DNA of 64,000 nt from Paraburkholderia lycopersici (GTDB lineage Bacteria; Pseudomonadota; Gammaproteobacteria; Burkholderiales; Burkholderiaceae): NCBI RefSeq assembly GCF_900096975.1, contig NZ_FMYQ01000002.1, positions 1 through 64,000 of the forward strand, written 5' to 3'. Of the stretch, positions 8,959 through 19,451 are shown piece by piece. A model generated the notes under the pieces. It had not been told where the DNA came from, searched no databases, and was given only the letters and a program-made list of their open reading frames with translations. The stretch's first letter is position 1; each line of letters begins with the position of its first letter. The position numbers and the translations under genes are program-made.

Positions 8959-10539
8959 ATGAGCGATTCGCACAGCACCTGGCGCCCCGCAGGCAACCCC
9001 TGGCTGATCGCGATCGCTGTCACGCTCGCCGCGTTCATGGAAGTGCTCGACACGACCATCGTGAACGTCGCGCTGCCGCACATCGCGGGCACGATGTCGG
9101 CGAGCTACGACGAGGCCACCTGGGTGCTCACGTCCTACCTCGTCGCCAACGGCATCGTGCTGCCGATCTCGGCGTTCTTCGGACGCGTGCTCGGGCGCAA
9201 GCGCTACTTCTTGCTCTGCATCGTCGCGTTCACGGTGTGCTCGTTCCTGTGCGGCGTCGCGACGAGCCTCGGCCAGCTCGTCGTCTTTCGCGTGGCGCAG
9301 GGCTTTTTCGGCGGCGGCCTGCAGCCGAACCAGCAGTCCATCATTCTCGACACCTTCGACCCGAGCCAGCGCGGCCGCGCCTTCTCGATCTCGGCCGTGG
9401 CGATCGTCGTCGCGCCCGTTCTCGGTCCGACGCTCGGCGGCTGGATCACCGACAACGCTTCGTGGCGCTGGGTCTTCCTCCTGAACGTGCCCGTGGGCAT
9501 TCTCACGACGCTCGCCGTCACGCAGCTCGTCGAAGACCCGCCGTGGGTGAAGCGCGAAACGCAACAGCGCATGAACTGGCGCACCGTGGACTTCTGGGGC
9601 ATCGGGCTCATCGCGCTCGGCCTCGGCTGCCTGCAGGTCATGCTCGATCGCGGCGAGGACGACGACTGGTTCTCGTCGCCGTTCATCGTCACGTTCGCGG
9701 TGCTCGCGGTGCTCGGCATGATCGGCGCTGTCTTCCGGCTGCTCTATGCCAGGCACCCGGTCGTGGACCTGCGCTGCCTGCGCGATCGCAATTTCGCCGT
9801 GGGCTGCTGCATGATCGCCGCCTTCGCCGCGGTGCTTTATGGCAGCGCCGTGATCGTGCCGCAGCTCGCCCAGCAGCAACTCGGCTACACGGCCACGCTC
9901 GCGGGCCTCGTGCTTTCGCCGGGGGCGCTGCTCATCACGATGGAGATCCCCGTCATCAGCCGGCTGATGCCGCATGTCCAGACGCGCATGCTCGTCGTGG
10001 CCGGATTCGTTCTGCTCACCGTGGCACTCGTCTACGCACGCACGCTCACGCCCGATGTCGACTACGTGACCCTCGTGAAGCTGCGCAGCGCGCAATCGTT
10101 CGCAATCGGCTTTCTGTTCGTGCCCGTTACGACGCTCGCCTATCTCACGGTGCCCAGGAAACTCAACAACGACGCCTCCGCGATCTTCACGATGTTCCGC
10201 AACGTGGCCGGCTCGATCGGCATTTCGGTTTCGACGGCGCTGATCCGCGAGCGCTCGCAAGCCTGGATGGCTCACCTCTGCGCGTATATGTCGCCGCTTT
10301 CGCAGAGCTATCAGGACACGCTCACGCGCGAGGCGCATACGGTCATGCAAAGTAGCGGCGCGCCGCTCGCGCAGGCCATGCAGACGGCGAACGGCCATCT
10401 CTACGAGACGTTCGTTTCGCAGGCAACGATCCTCGCCTACATCGACGTGTTCGGCATTCTCGCGTGCTTCTGCGTGGTGTTCGCGCCGCTCGCGCTGCTC
10501 TTTTCTCCCGTGAAGGCGTCCGGTTCGGGAGGGCACTGA
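8959..10539 (+). CDS. EmrB-type drug efflux transporter (DHA2, 14 helices)
   Basis: 526 residues, 14 predicted membrane helices. The opening motif FMEVLDTTIVNVALPHIAG is motif D1 of the DHA2 family. The loop motif GRVLGRKRYFL and the antiporter motif C region (AVAIVVAPVLGPTLGGWI) are also visible. It exports drugs or other hydrophobic compounds in exchange for protons. It starts 10 bases after the adaptor gene and is followed one base later by the outer-membrane factor gene, so it is the pump of this operon. No regulator gene is attached, so the inducer is unknown. Confidence 0.93.
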   Translation: MSDSHSTWRPAGNPWLIAIAVTLAAFMEVLDTTIVNVALPHIAGTMSASYDEATWVLTSYLVANGIVLPISAFFGRVLGRKRYFLLCIVAFTVCSFLCGVATSLGQLVVFRVAQGFFGGGLQPNQQSIILDTFDPSQRGRAFSISAVAIVVAPVLGPTLGGWITDNASWRWVFLLNVPVGILTTLAVTQLVEDPPWVKRETQQRMNWRTVDFWGIGLIALGLGCLQVMLDRGEDDDWFSSPFIVTFAVLAVLGMIGAVFRLLYARHPVVDLRCLRDRNFAVGCCMIAAFAAVLYGSAVIVPQLAQQQLGYTATLAGLVLSPGALLITMEIPVISRLMPHVQTRMLVVAGFVLLTVALVYARTLTPDVDYVTLVKLRSAQSFAIGFLFVPVTTLAYLTVPRKLNNDASAIFTMFRNVAGSIGISVSTALIRERSQAWMAHLCAYMSPLSQSYQDTLTREAHTVMQSSGAPLAQAMQTANGHLYETFVSQATILAYIDVFGILACFCVVFAPLALLFSPVKASGSGGH

Positions 10540-10540
10540 A

Positions 10541-12151
10541 ATGCGCGCGCTCGACTTCACGCTCGCCGCCATGCTCGCCGCCTCGCTGTGCGCCTGCACC
10601 GTGGGCCCCGATTTCAAACCGCCGCGAGCGAACGCGCCCGGCGACTGGAACGCCATGCAAAGAAGCGCGGGCGCGGAGCCTCGGCAAGCGCAGCAGCCGG
10701 CGCCGGCCTCGACGCCCACGGTCGAGTCCGACCCCGACCCGCGCTGGTGGCGCAGCTTCGGCGATCCAACGCTCGACGCGCTGATCGGGCGCGCGCTGAA
10801 CGGCAACCCCGACCTGCAGATCGCGGTGGTGCGAATCGCACAGGCGCGCGAGCAAATCCGGCAAGCCGTCGCGCAAGGTCTGCCGAACGTGCGCGCGAGC
10901 GCGAGCTACAAGCGCGAGCAACTGGGTGCCAAGGGCTTCCTCGAATCGTCTGGCGTGTACGACAAAGTCGATGCGCTTGGCGCACCGGACTCGCCCGTCG
11001 ACAGGATCGCGCCGGGTTCGGGCGCAACAGTCGAACGCGGCGTGCAGGGCGTGCTCGACCAGATCACCGCGCCAGTGAACCTGTGGCAATCGGGATTCGA
11101 CGCGTCATGGGAACTCGACCTCTTCGGGCGCGTGCGCCGCTCCGTCGAGGCGGCGAATGCGCAAGCCGATGCCGCGCTCGAATCGCAGCACGACGCCCAG
11201 GTCTCGCTCGAAGCCGAAGTGGCGGAGACCTATCTGCAACTGCGCGGCGCACAGATGCTGCACGCGACGGCCGAAGACCTCATTGCCCAACAGCGCGAAA
11301 CCGTCGAACTCGCGCGCAGCGCGGCAAAACATGGCCTCCAAAGCGAACTCGACGTAGAGCGCTCGCAGGCCGAGCGCGCACAAACCGAGGCTTTGCTGCC
11401 GCAATACGATCAGCAGATCGCGCAGTCGCTCAACGCGCTCGCGGTACTGGCAGGCGAAGCGCCGGGCGCACTCGACGCCGCCCTCACGCCGCCGGGCGCG
11501 CTGCCCGCCACGCCGCCCACGGTGCCGGTGGGCCTGCCCGCCGCGCTCGCGCGCCGCCGCCCCGACATTCGCCGCGCCGAGGCCACGCTCCACGCCGCGA
11601 CGGCCAACGTGGGCGTGGCCGTCGCGCAGTTCTACCCCGATATTTCGCTCACCGGGCAGATCGGCACGCGCGCGAGCTCGCCGCACGATCTCGCGCACTG
11701 GGCGAGCCTATTCTGGTCGTGGGGGCCGAGCGTTTCGATGCCGGTGTTTCAAGGCGGCGCGCTCGTGGCGAACCTGCGCCTCTCGAAGCTCCAGCAGGTC
11801 GAAGCGGCGCTCGACTATCGCAAGACCGTGCTGGGCGCGCTGCGCGACGTGAACAATGCGCTCGACGTCTATCGCACCGACCAGGTACGTCTCCTCTCGC
11901 TCAACGAGAGCGTCGCCGCGCAACGGCGCGCCTACGATCTCGCGCGCGCGAGCTATCGCAAGGGTATCGTGTCGTTCATCGACCTGCTCGATGCGCAGCG
12001 GCAGTTGAGCAGCGCCGAGCAAAACGCCCAGCAAGGCGAACTGCAGGTCTGCACCGATCTCGTTTCGCTGTACAAGGCGCTGGGCGGCGGCTGGGAGGAC
12101 GGCGGCCCGCTCGCTTCGGGAACGTCCGGAACGTCCTCCTCAGCGCCCTAG
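10541..12151 (+). CDS. Outer-membrane efflux lipoprotein, NodT family
   Basis: 536 residues. The signal peptide ends in a lipobox (SLCAC, modified Cys at about residue 19) followed by TVGPDFKPP, the usual start of RND/MFS outer-membrane factors. Two homologous halves of long coiled coils follow, with FDASWELDLFGRVRRS and RRRPDIRRAEATLHAATANVGVA as landmarks. It forms the TolC-like channel for the pump encoded just upstream; the gap to the EmrB gene is one base. The stretch at about 125-165 between the conserved blocks is longer than average. Confidence 0.92.
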   Translation: MRALDFTLAAMLAASLCACTVGPDFKPPRANAPGDWNAMQRSAGAEPRQAQQPAPASTPTVESDPDPRWWRSFGDPTLDALIGRALNGNPDLQIAVVRIAQAREQIRQAVAQGLPNVRASASYKREQLGAKGFLESSGVYDKVDALGAPDSPVDRIAPGSGATVERGVQGVLDQITAPVNLWQSGFDASWELDLFGRVRRSVEAANAQADAALESQHDAQVSLEAEVAETYLQLRGAQMLHATAEDLIAQQRETVELARSAAKHGLQSELDVERSQAERAQTEALLPQYDQQIAQSLNALAVLAGEAPGALDAALTPPGALPATPPTVPVGLPAALARRRPDIRRAEATLHAATANVGVAVAQFYPDISLTGQIGTRASSPHDLAHWASLFWSWGPSVSMPVFQGGALVANLRLSKLQQVEAALDYRKTVLGALRDVNNALDVYRTDQVRLLSLNESVAAQRRAYDLARASYRKGIVSFIDLLDAQRQLSSAEQNAQQGELQVCTDLVSLYKALGGGWEDGGPLASGTSGTSSSAP

Positions 12152-12996
12152 CCGAGAAGCTTCGACGCCGCGCGGAACCGGTGCTTGCGCTCGCGCTTGA
12201 GCGCCGCGAGCGCGGCGTCGGCGTTGGCGGCATCGGCGAAGACCTCGCGGTGCTGCGCGAGCAACTGCTCGCTCGCGACGGCATCGTTTAGCTTACCGAA
12301 TCGATCTTGAAGCTTTTTGAGGGACTTCACGCCACGAGACTCGCGGCGCGGTAGCGTCGGCTCGAAGAATTCCAGCAGATAGCGCAAGCGTTTCGCGCCT
12401 TTGCGCACCTCGTGCCACGGGGCGTAATCGCTGCGTTTCGCCTCCTGCGCACGACGCATGCGCTTGCCCAACGTGCGCCGCGCCGCCTTTACGCGCTCGC
12501 GCGCGAGGCGCCTGATCGGCGAGCGATGCGCCGACGTGTTGAGCTCGCGGTTCGCGTCATGCAGCATGTCGCGCAGCGCATGCTTGAGGTCGATCGCCGA
12601 AAGGGTCTGGCGGACTCGCTCGCGAGCCGCGTGCCGTGCGGCGGCGAGGCGCTCGTCAGCGAACGCCGAACCGCTTTCGGCGTCGGCGCGCTCGAGCAGC
12701 GCGATCGCGATGTCCCAATCGCGCGCCTCGCCGGCCGCCGCGGCGGCGCGCTTGAGAAGGGCCCGCCGCGGCTCGACGAATGCGCACCCGAGCAACGGCC
12801 GCCACGCCCACAGCAGCGTTCGCAAGCGCCGCAACGCGACGCGAAGCTTGTGCAGGTTCTCCGGATCGGGGTCGAGCGATGCGGCCCGCGCCAGCGCCTC
12901 GCTCACCATCGGCTGCGCGTAGCTGGCGAACTGCGATTGCGCGTCGTCTCGCCCGCCCGCCGCGCCCTCCGCCTCCGGTTTCGTGCCCGCGCTCAC
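12148..12996 (-). CDS. CHAD domain protein
   Basis: About 282 residues from a GTG at 12996 that overlaps the catalase stop as GTGA; another GTG at 13026 would add ten residues. CHAD proteins are helical with conserved His, Arg and Lys and bind polyphosphate. Visible motifs are [16 protein letters not shown] and, in the second half, [20 protein letters not shown], which is the diagnostic repeat. It follows the catalase gene and is probably cotranscribed with it. Its last four bases overlap the end of the convergent efflux gene. A link between polyphosphate and stress defence fits the pairing but is inference. Confidence 0.85.
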   Translation of the reverse strand: MSAGTKPEAEGAAGGRDDAQSQFASYAQPMVSEALARAASLDPDPENLHKLRVALRRLRTLLWAWRPLLGCAFVEPRRALLKRAAAAAGEARDWDIAIALLERADAESGSAFADERLAAARHAARERVRQTLSAIDLKHALRDMLHDANRELNTSAHRSPIRRLARERVKAARRTLGKRMRRAQEAKRSDYAPWHEVRKGAKRLRYLLEFFEPTLPRRESRGVKSLKKLQDRFGKLNDAVASEQLLAQHREVFADAANADAALAALKRERKHRFRAASKLLG

Positions 12997-15083
12997 GCCG
13001 GCACCGCCTGCGCGTCGCGCGACCACACGCGATGCTGCCCCGCCGTCTCGATGAATGCCTTCAGCACACGCTTGAGGTCGGCGGCGTCGCCGCTCGCCAC
13101 GCCATCGGCCGGATCGGGCAATTGCGCGGCGGCCAGCACGAGCCGGCCCGTATCGACCGCGCCGATCGCCTTCAGGTGCTTGAACGCTTCGAGCACGAAA
13201 TGGCGCGCGTCGCCGGACTGCGCGAGCGCTTCCGTGGCCGGCTGGCCGCCGGGCACGAACACCGCGTCGAACATGACCGAGGGCATGCCAGTGATGGTTG
13301 CATCGGGCGCGACGTCGCCGATGGGCGCGAGCGTCGGCGCGATGACGAGCGCCGTCGCCCCCTCCAGCGCGAATGCGTCGCGCAGTTGCCTGAGCATGGC
13401 GGGGTCGGCGCCGGGCGCGGTGAGCAACGCGATCTTGCGCGTCTTGATGCCCGGCTGCACGCGATTGAGAAGACTCAGCGCGGGCGAGGCCGGAGTCTTA
13501 GGCTTGCCTGGCTTGCTGCCCGCTTTGGGTTTCGGCAAACCGAGCGCTTGCGCCACGCTTGCGGCGAGATCGGCGTCGATGTTCGCGAGAATGTCGTTGA
13601 CCTGACGCTCGCGAATTTCCGGCTTCGTGACCTTGCCCAGTTCGAAGGTGTAAGCCGCCTTGATGTGCGCTTTCTCGGGCCCGGACATGCTGTTGTAGAA
13701 CATCGTGGCCTGCGAGAAGTGATCCTTGAACGATTCGCTGCGCGTGCGGATTTTCACGCCGTCCATGCGCTCCTGGTAACTTTCGAAGCCGCCGTCCGCC
13801 GGCAGCGTTTCCTTCGGCCAACCGTCGCTCACCGAATTCGGCTCATAAGAAGCCTGTCCGACATGGATGGTCTGCCGGTGCATGGCGTCGCGCTGGTTGT
13901 TGTGGAACGGACACACAGGCCGGTTGATCGGTATCTCGTGGAAATTCGGGCCGCCGAGCCGGCTGATCTGCGTATCCGTATAGGAGAACAAACGCCCTTG
14001 CAGCAAGGGGTCGTTCGTGAAATCGATGCCCGGCACGATATGGCCCGGGTGGAACGCCACCTGTTCCGTTTCCGCGAAGAAGTTGTCCGGATTGCGATTG
14101 AGCGTCATCTTGCCGATGATCTTCACCGGCACGACCTCCTCCGCAATGAGCTTGGTCGGATCGAGCAGATCGAAATCGAACGCGTGCTCGTCGCTCTCCT
14201 CGACTATCTGCACACCAAGCTCGAACTCGGGGTAGTCGCCGCGCTCGATCGCCTCCCACAAATCGCGCCGATGAAAATCGGGGTCCTTTCCCGCGATTTT
14301 CTGGGCCTCGTCCCAGAGCAGCGAATACGAGCCCAGCACGGGCCGCCAGTGCCATTTGACGAAGCGCGCCCTCCCCTCGGCGTTGACGAAACGGAACGTA
14401 TGGACACCGAAGCCTTCCATGGTCCGCAGGCTGCGCGGTATGGCGCGATCCGACATGGCCCAGATAACCATATGCGCGCTTTCCGGCACGAGCGAAACGA
14501 AATCCCAGAACGTATCGTGGGCAGTGCCGCCGGTGGGCATTTCGTCGGGCGCCTCGGGCTTGACCGCATGTACGAAGTCGGGGAATTTGATCGCATCCTG
14601 AATGAAGAAGACGGGCATGTTATTGCCGACCAGATCGAAATTGCCCTCCTCCGTGTAGAACTTCGTGGCGAAGCCGCGCACGTCGCGCACGGTGTCCGAC
14701 GAGCCGCGCGGGCCCTGCACCGTCGAAAAGCGCACGTATACCGGCGTTTCCTTTGCGGGGTCCTGCAAAAAGGCGGCGCGCGTGAGTTCGGCCTGCGACT
14801 CGTACACCCGGAACACGCCATGCGCGGCCGAGCCGCGCGCGTGAACGATGCGCTCCGGGATGCGCTCATGGTCGAAGTGCGTGATCTTTTCACGCATGAT
14901 GAAGTCTTCGAGCAGCGACGGGCCGCGTGCGCCCGCCCGCAGGGTGTTCTGGTTGTCGGCGATCTTCACGCCCTGGTTGGTGCGCAGCGCCTCGCCGTCC
15001 GCATGCGCGCGGAACCGGTCGAGGCTCTGCGATTTCGCGTCAGTGGGCTGTGGCTTGCCGTTGGGGCGATTGCGGTGCGGCAT
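12993..15083 (-). CDS. katE: Catalase HPII (large-subunit, clade 2)
   Basis: 696 residues from the ATG at 15083, with AGGAG six bases upstream. It destroys hydrogen peroxide in the cytoplasm. The catalytic His is H81 ([12 protein letters not shown]), the distal Asn is N154/N155 ([10 protein letters not shown]) and the proximal heme ligand is Tyr 368 (RLFSYTDTQ). The C-terminal 150 residues (from about [12 protein letters not shown]) form the flavodoxin/class I amidotransferase-like domain found only in large-subunit catalases. Length is slightly below E. coli HPII because of a shorter N-terminus. The CHAD gene overlaps its 3' end; the Rieske-FAD gene diverges upstream across 142 bases. Confidence 0.95.
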   Translation of the reverse strand: MPHRNRPNGKPQPTDAKSQSLDRFRAHADGEALRTNQGVKIADNQNTLRAGARGPSLLEDFIMREKITHFDHERIPERIVHARGSAAHGVFRVYESQAELTRAAFLQDPAKETPVYVRFSTVQGPRGSSDTVRDVRGFATKFYTEEGNFDLVGNNMPVFFIQDAIKFPDFVHAVKPEAPDEMPTGGTAHDTFWDFVSLVPESAHMVIWAMSDRAIPRSLRTMEGFGVHTFRFVNAEGRARFVKWHWRPVLGSYSLLWDEAQKIAGKDPDFHRRDLWEAIERGDYPEFELGVQIVEESDEHAFDFDLLDPTKLIAEEVVPVKIIGKMTLNRNPDNFFAETEQVAFHPGHIVPGIDFTNDPLLQGRLFSYTDTQISRLGGPNFHEIPINRPVCPFHNNQRDAMHRQTIHVGQASYEPNSVSDGWPKETLPADGGFESYQERMDGVKIRTRSESFKDHFSQATMFYNSMSGPEKAHIKAAYTFELGKVTKPEIRERQVNDILANIDADLAASVAQALGLPKPKAGSKPGKPKTPASPALSLLNRVQPGIKTRKIALLTAPGADPAMLRQLRDAFALEGATALVIAPTLAPIGDVAPDATITGMPSVMFDAVFVPGGQPATEALAQSGDARHFVLEAFKHLKAIGAVDTGRLVLAAAQLPDPADGVASGDAADLKRVLKAFIETAGQHRVWSRDAQAVPA

Positions 15084-15225
15084 GGATGGCTCCTGTGAAA
15101 AATCGGTGGGCTGGCCTGCTGGGAGAGCAAGCGATGTGCCGCCGCTGCGGCGTTCGGGCGCGTGAGATGCGGCACGCCGTTTGCGCGAGCGCGCCAGTAA
15201 GAGGAACGAGCGAGTGGAGCGCACG

Positions 15226-16806
15226 ATGGCGCGATGGATCAAGGCACTGGACCTGGCGGCGTTGCCCGCGCCGGGCATGCGGCGCGTCTCGCTCGAGGGG
15301 AAGGCGGTGCTGCTCGTCAACGCCGGCGACAAGATTCGCGCATTCGGGGCCGATTGCCCGCATGCGGGCGCGCCGCTCGAGCAAGGCGCGCTCTGCGAAG
15401 GGCGCATCGTGTGCCCATGGCACAAGGCGGCCTATTCGATCGAGACAGGCCAGTGGCTGGAGCCGCCCGCACTGGAAGGACTGACGTCGTACCCCGTGCG
15501 CGTGGAAGCCGGTGCCGCGTATGTCGAACTGGCCCCCACGCACGCGGCGACGGCTCACGCACCGCTGTCGCGCAACGCGGCGGGAGGCCGCCTCGCCGTC
15601 ATCGGCGGCGGAGCGGCGGGAGCGGCAGCCGTCGCCACGCTGCTGGAAAGCGGCTTCCGGGGCGAGGTGACGATGTTCGCCGCAGAGTCGCAAGCGCCCT
15701 ACGACCGCACGTGCCTGAGCAAGTTCGTGCCCGCGGGCGAGATGGCCCCCGACGAAGTCCCGCCCATCCTGCCCGACTGCGTGACCCGCGATGCGCGACT
15801 GCGGATCGACCACAGCGAGGTAAGACGATTCGATGTCCAAAGTAAATGCGTCACGCTCGCGGAGGGTCGCGAACTCGTGTTCGACGCGGTGCTCATCGCG
15901 AGCGGATCGGTGGCGAAGCGTCCCGACATACCGGGCGCGCAACTGGGCCACATTTACACGCTGCGCAACGTGAGCGACGCCGGAGCCATCCTCAATGCGC
16001 TCTCGCCCGGCGAGCACGCGGTGATTCTCGGCGACAGCTTCATCGGGCTCGAAACGGCCTCGGCGTTGCGCAAACGCGGCGTCGAGGTCACGATCGTCGC
16101 GCCGGGCGGCCTGCCGCTGCAACGCCCCCTCGGCGCGCGCGTGGGCGCGATGTTCCGCGACTGGCACGAAGCGAATGGCGTAGTGTTCCGGCGCGCGAAG
16201 GCGGTGCGCTTGACGGGCGCGCACGACGTGGAAATGCTCGAACTCGACGACGGCGGCTCGCTGCGCGCGAAAGCGGTGATTGCCGGCATCGGCGTGCGTC
16301 CCGCTACGCGGTTCCTGAGCGGCATCGAACTCGACGACGATGGCGGCGTCAACGTCGACGCCACGATGCGTGTAACACGCGATGTCTATGCGGCGGGCGA
16401 CATCGCGTGCTTCGTACCGCGCGGCGCTCCGTCGGGCGGCGCTCCGCTGCCCGGCACGATGCACACGCCGCAACGCATCCGCATCGAGCATTGGCGCGTT
16501 GCCCAGCAACAGGCGCGCGTCGCCGCGCTCAACATGCTGGGCGGCAACGCGCGCTACGAGGGCGTGCCGTTCTTCTGGACCCAGCACTACGACAAGCGCG
16601 TCGACTACCTGGGCCACGCCGGGCACTGGGACGACCTGCTGATCTCGGGCCGCCCCGGCGACGCCCGCTTCAGCATCCTCTATTCCCGGCTCGGGCGCCT
16701 CCAGGCGGCGCTGGCCTGCGGCCATGAACGCGAAATGGCGCTCCTGAGCGAGCGCATGCGCGAGCCCATGTCGACCGGTGCCGCGCGCGACGTTCTGAGG
16801 TTCTGA
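15226..16806 (+). CDS. Rieske-FAD-dependent NAD(P)H oxidoreductase
   Basis: 526 residues; the ATG at 15226 has GGAG six bases before it. Residues 1-105 are a Rieske [2Fe-2S] domain with C44-P-H46 and C63-P-W-H66. From about 122 follows a two-dinucleotide flavoprotein: FAD motif [11 protein letters not shown] (about 126-136), NAD motif [15 protein letters not shown] and the second FAD motif VYAAGDIA. This is the layout of AIF-like (AIFM3-type) and ferredoxin-reductase-like proteins. It should carry electrons from NAD(P)H through FAD to the Rieske cluster; the acceptor is unknown. Its TGA overlaps the ATG of the metal transporter by one base. Confidence 0.88.
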   Translation: MARWIKALDLAALPAPGMRRVSLEGKAVLLVNAGDKIRAFGADCPHAGAPLEQGALCEGRIVCPWHKAAYSIETGQWLEPPALEGLTSYPVRVEAGAAYVELAPTHAATAHAPLSRNAAGGRLAVIGGGAAGAAAVATLLESGFRGEVTMFAAESQAPYDRTCLSKFVPAGEMAPDEVPPILPDCVTRDARLRIDHSEVRRFDVQSKCVTLAEGRELVFDAVLIASGSVAKRPDIPGAQLGHIYTLRNVSDAGAILNALSPGEHAVILGDSFIGLETASALRKRGVEVTIVAPGGLPLQRPLGARVGAMFRDWHEANGVVFRRAKAVRLTGAHDVEMLELDDGGSLRAKAVIAGIGVRPATRFLSGIELDDDGGVNVDATMRVTRDVYAAGDIACFVPRGAPSGGAPLPGTMHTPQRIRIEHWRVAQQQARVAALNMLGGNARYEGVPFFWTQHYDKRVDYLGHAGHWDDLLISGRPGDARFSILYSRLGRLQAALACGHEREMALLSERMREPMSTGAARDVLRF

Positions 16807-17741
16807 TGCGGCGCGGCGCAGCGCCCGCCCCGGTTGCGCGCGCCGTCTACTACGCGCTCGCCTCGAACGTCGTGGTGGCGCTCTGCAAATTCGCCGCCGC
16901 TGCCTACACCAATTCGGGCGCCACGCTCGCCGAAGCGGCTCACTCGAGCGCCGACTGCCTGAACCAGGTGCTGCTCATCGTGGGGCGGCGCGCGGCCCTC
17001 GGGCCGCCCGACGAGCAGCATCCGCTGGGCTTCAGCCGCGAGACGCATTTCTACGCCATGCTCGTCGCGCTGCAGTTCTTCATCGTGGGCGGCCTCGTTT
17101 CCATGGCGATCGGCGCGTGGCGTCTCTGGCATCACAGCGGCGTGGATCACCTGCAGGTCGCTTTCGGCGTGCTGGTCGTATCCGCGCTAGCCGAGGGCAG
17201 CGCGTTGCGCGCGTCGATCCGCTCGATCGACAGAAAACGCCGTGCGGGCGGCTTGTGGCGCTGGTTCCGCGAAACCGGCGAACTGGAAAACATGCTCTCG
17301 GTCGGCGAGGACGCCGCGGCGCTCGTGAGCCTGCTCGTCTCGATCGCCGGCACCGGCCTCGCCGCGCTCACCGGCCGGCCGGGCTTCGACGCGCTCGGCA
17401 GCATAGGCGTGGGCGGCGTGATGATGGCGACGGCCGTGTTCTCGCTTCGCGAGATCAAGTCGCTGATCGTCGGCGAGGCCGCGCGCGCGAGCGTACGCCG
17501 CGCAATGCACGCATGGCTCGACGCGCGCCCCGAGATCGGCCGCGTCGTGAGCCTCGTAGTGCTGCGCTGGTCGGACAGCCTGCTCGTCGCCGTGCAGGCC
17601 GAACTCGTCGAGCGCCGCGACGCCGTGGCGCTCGTGCGCACCATCGACCACATCGAGCACGATCTGCAGAAGGCATTTCCGGCGGCGCGCTGGGTGTTTT
17701 TCGAGCCCGAACTGCGCGAACACGGCGAACACCCGCTCTGA
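16806..17741 (+). CDS. Cation diffusion facilitator (ZnT9-like)
   Basis: 311 residues with six predicted helices. Helix 2 has AEAAHSSADCLNQ, the usual CDF metal site (H and D), while helix 5 has VGEDAAALVS, with Glu-Asp instead of the classical HxxxD. This helix 5 form is typical of the SLC30A9-like branch, so it is a family trait and not damage. The cytoplasmic C-terminal domain (about 225-311) looks complete. The gene overlaps the Rieske-FAD gene by one base, so a metal exporter and an iron-sulfur flavoprotein are translationally coupled. Confidence 0.86.
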   Translation: MRRGAAPAPVARAVYYALASNVVVALCKFAAAAYTNSGATLAEAAHSSADCLNQVLLIVGRRAALGPPDEQHPLGFSRETHFYAMLVALQFFIVGGLVSMAIGAWRLWHHSGVDHLQVAFGVLVVSALAEGSALRASIRSIDRKRRAGGLWRWFRETGELENMLSVGEDAAALVSLLVSIAGTGLAALTGRPGFDALGSIGVGGVMMATAVFSLREIKSLIVGEAARASVRRAMHAWLDARPEIGRVVSLVVLRWSDSLLVAVQAELVERRDAVALVRTIDHIEHDLQKAFPAARWVFFEPELREHGEHPL

Positions 17742-17859
17742 TGCGCCCGCGAACCGGCAATCGAGGGGGCGACCAGGAAGGCCCCGTGAGCGGGCAAGCG
17801 TATTGCGCACAGCGTCGGCGAACCTCTCTAACCCCTGATCGAACCCCAACGAGGCCGCC

Positions 17860-18450
17860 ATGCATACAGCCACCCGCACCCGCGCGCCGCGCGCGCACGA
17901 CGCACAGGACAGCCAAAACGAAGCGCATCGCCAGAACGGGGCCGCAAGTCCGCCCGACGCCGTGCCGATCGAGCTCACGATCAACGGTGCGCGACACGCG
18001 CTGCGCGTCGAACCGTGGACCAGCCTGCTCGATCTGCTGCGCGAGCAGCTTCAGCTCACCGGCACGAAGAAGGGTTGCGATCACGGCCAGTGCGGCGCGT
18101 GCACCGTGCTCGTGAACGGCGTGCGCATCAACGCGTGCCTCGCGCTGGCCGCGGCGCACGACGGCGCCGACGTCACCACCGTGGAAGGGCTCGCGCAGGA
18201 TGGCGCATTGCACCCGGTGCAGCAGGCGTTCGTCGATCACGATGCGTTTCAATGCGGCTATTGCACCCCAGGCCAGATCTGCTCGGCCGTGGGGCTGCTC
18301 GCCGAAGGGCACGCCCACTGCCGCGACGAAGTGCGAGAGCAGATGAGCGGCAATCTGTGCCGCTGCGGAGCCTACGTCAACATCACGAACGCCGTGGAGG
18401 CGGTGCGCCGCGCACAGCGTCTCGCCGCGAGCGAAGGAGACGAACCATGA
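17860..18450 (+). CDS. Aldehyde oxidase/xanthine dehydrogenase family [2Fe-2S] subunit
   Basis: 196 residues. A plant-type [2Fe-2S] domain carries C73, C78, C81 and C93 (CDHGQCGACT). The helical second cluster domain has C132, C135, C167 and C169 (CGYCTPGQ, CRCG). This is the small subunit of PaoABC/YagTSR-type molybdenum hydroxylases. Unlike E. coli PaoA, I see no twin-arginine signal in the hydrophilic first 35 residues, so the enzyme probably stays in the cytoplasm. The stop overlaps the next ATG (ATGA). Confidence 0.92.
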   Translation: MHTATRTRAPRAHDAQDSQNEAHRQNGAASPPDAVPIELTINGARHALRVEPWTSLLDLLREQLQLTGTKKGCDHGQCGACTVLVNGVRINACLALAAAHDGADVTTVEGLAQDGALHPVQQAFVDHDAFQCGYCTPGQICSAVGLLAEGHAHCRDEVREQMSGNLCRCGAYVNITNAVEAVRRAQRLAASEGDEP

Positions 18451-19451
18451 ACCGCTTCTCGTATGAACGCGCGAAGAGCGTCGCGGACGCGGTGCGCCTG
18501 CACGCTGCGACGCCCGGGGCCGTGTTTCTCGCCGGCGGCACGAATCTCGTCGATCTGATGCGCGAGAACGTCATGCGCCCCGCCGCGATCATCGACATCA
18601 CGCGGCTGCCGCTGCGCGATATCGAGCAGACGCAAGACGGCGGCCTGCGCATCGGGTCGCTCGTGACCAATAGCGCGCTGGCATGGGACGCGCGCGTGAG
18701 CGCACGCTACCCGCTTCTCGCGCAGGCGCTGCTGGCGGGTGCGTCCGCGCAGATCCGCAACGCGGCGACCGTCGGCGGCAATCTGCTTCAGCGCACGCGC
18801 TGTCTGTACTTCTACGACCCCGCGACATGCTGCAACAAGCGCGCACCGGGCAGCGGCTGCGCCGCGCTCGACGGCGTGAACCGCATGCATGCGATCTTCG
18901 GCGCAAGCGAGCATTGCATCGCCACGCACCCGTCCGATATGTGCGTCGCGCTCGAAGCGCTTGATGCGACGCTGCACGTAGCCGGCCGGCGCGGCACGCG
19001 CACGCTGCCGTTCGACAGCCTGCACCGGCTGCCCGGCCGCACGCCGCACCGCGAGACGACGCTCGCCGACGAGGAACTCATCACCGCCATCGAGTTGCCG
19101 CGCGAAGGTTATGCGCGGCACAGCACGTACTTGAAGCTGCGCGATCGCCAGTCGTATGCGTTCGCGCTGGTTTCGGTGGCGCTGGGCGTGCGCGTCGAGG
19201 ACGGCGTGATGCGCGCGCTCGGTTGCGCGCTGGGCGGCGTGGCTCACAAGCCCTGGCGCAACGGCGAAGCGCAAGCGCTTCTGATCGGCCGCGCCGCCGA
19301 CGATACGCGCGCGATAGCGCGCTACGCCGACGCCGTGGTCGCCCAGGCGGACCCGCGCCCAGGCAACGCATTCAAGGTCGATCTCGCGCGGCGCGCCATC
19401 GTGCGCGCGTTCGAAGTCGCGCTTGCGTCCAACGGGGAGGAATCGGCATGA
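18447..19451 (+). CDS. FAD/[4Fe-4S] subunit of molybdenum hydroxylase
   Basis: 334 residues. FAD-binding motif AGGTNLVDLM near residue 30 and NAATVGGNLLQRTRC at about 105-119. The segment at 119-138 holds four Cys (C119, C128, C129, C138, the last in GSGC). This insertion is the extra [4Fe-4S] cluster site known in PaoB and 4-hydroxybenzoyl-CoA reductase-type subunits, and it separates this enzyme from ordinary xanthine dehydrogenases. The protein passes electrons from the molybdenum centre onward. ATGA overlaps at both ends tie it to its partner subunits. Confidence 0.92.
   Translation: MNRFSYERAKSVADAVRLHAATPGAVFLAGGTNLVDLMRENVMRPAAIIDITRLPLRDIEQTQDGGLRIGSLVTNSALAWDARVSARYPLLAQALLAGASAQIRNAATVGGNLLQRTRCLYFYDPATCCNKRAPGSGCAALDGVNRMHAIFGASEHCIATHPSDMCVALEALDATLHVAGRRGTRTLPFDSLHRLPGRTPHRETTLADEELITAIELPREGYARHSTYLKLRDRQSYAFALVSVALGVRVEDGVMRALGCALGGVAHKPWRNGEAQALLIGRAADDTRAIARYADAVVAQADPRPGNAFKVDLARRAIVRAFEVALASNGEESA

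Noticed and set aside
8926-10806. Long open frame (626 codons) antisense to the EmrB gene
   Set aside because: It is very rich in Arg, His, Glu and Ala with no domain, which is the usual shadow of a GC-rich gene read on the other strand.
12780-15098. 772-codon plus-strand frame opposite the catalase gene
   Set aside because: Low-complexity composition and no motif, while the minus strand encodes a full HPII catalase.
16806-17741. Loss of the metal site in helix 5 of the CDF transporter
   Set aside because: Glu-Asp at this place is usual in the ZnT9-like branch, so it is not evidence of inactivation.
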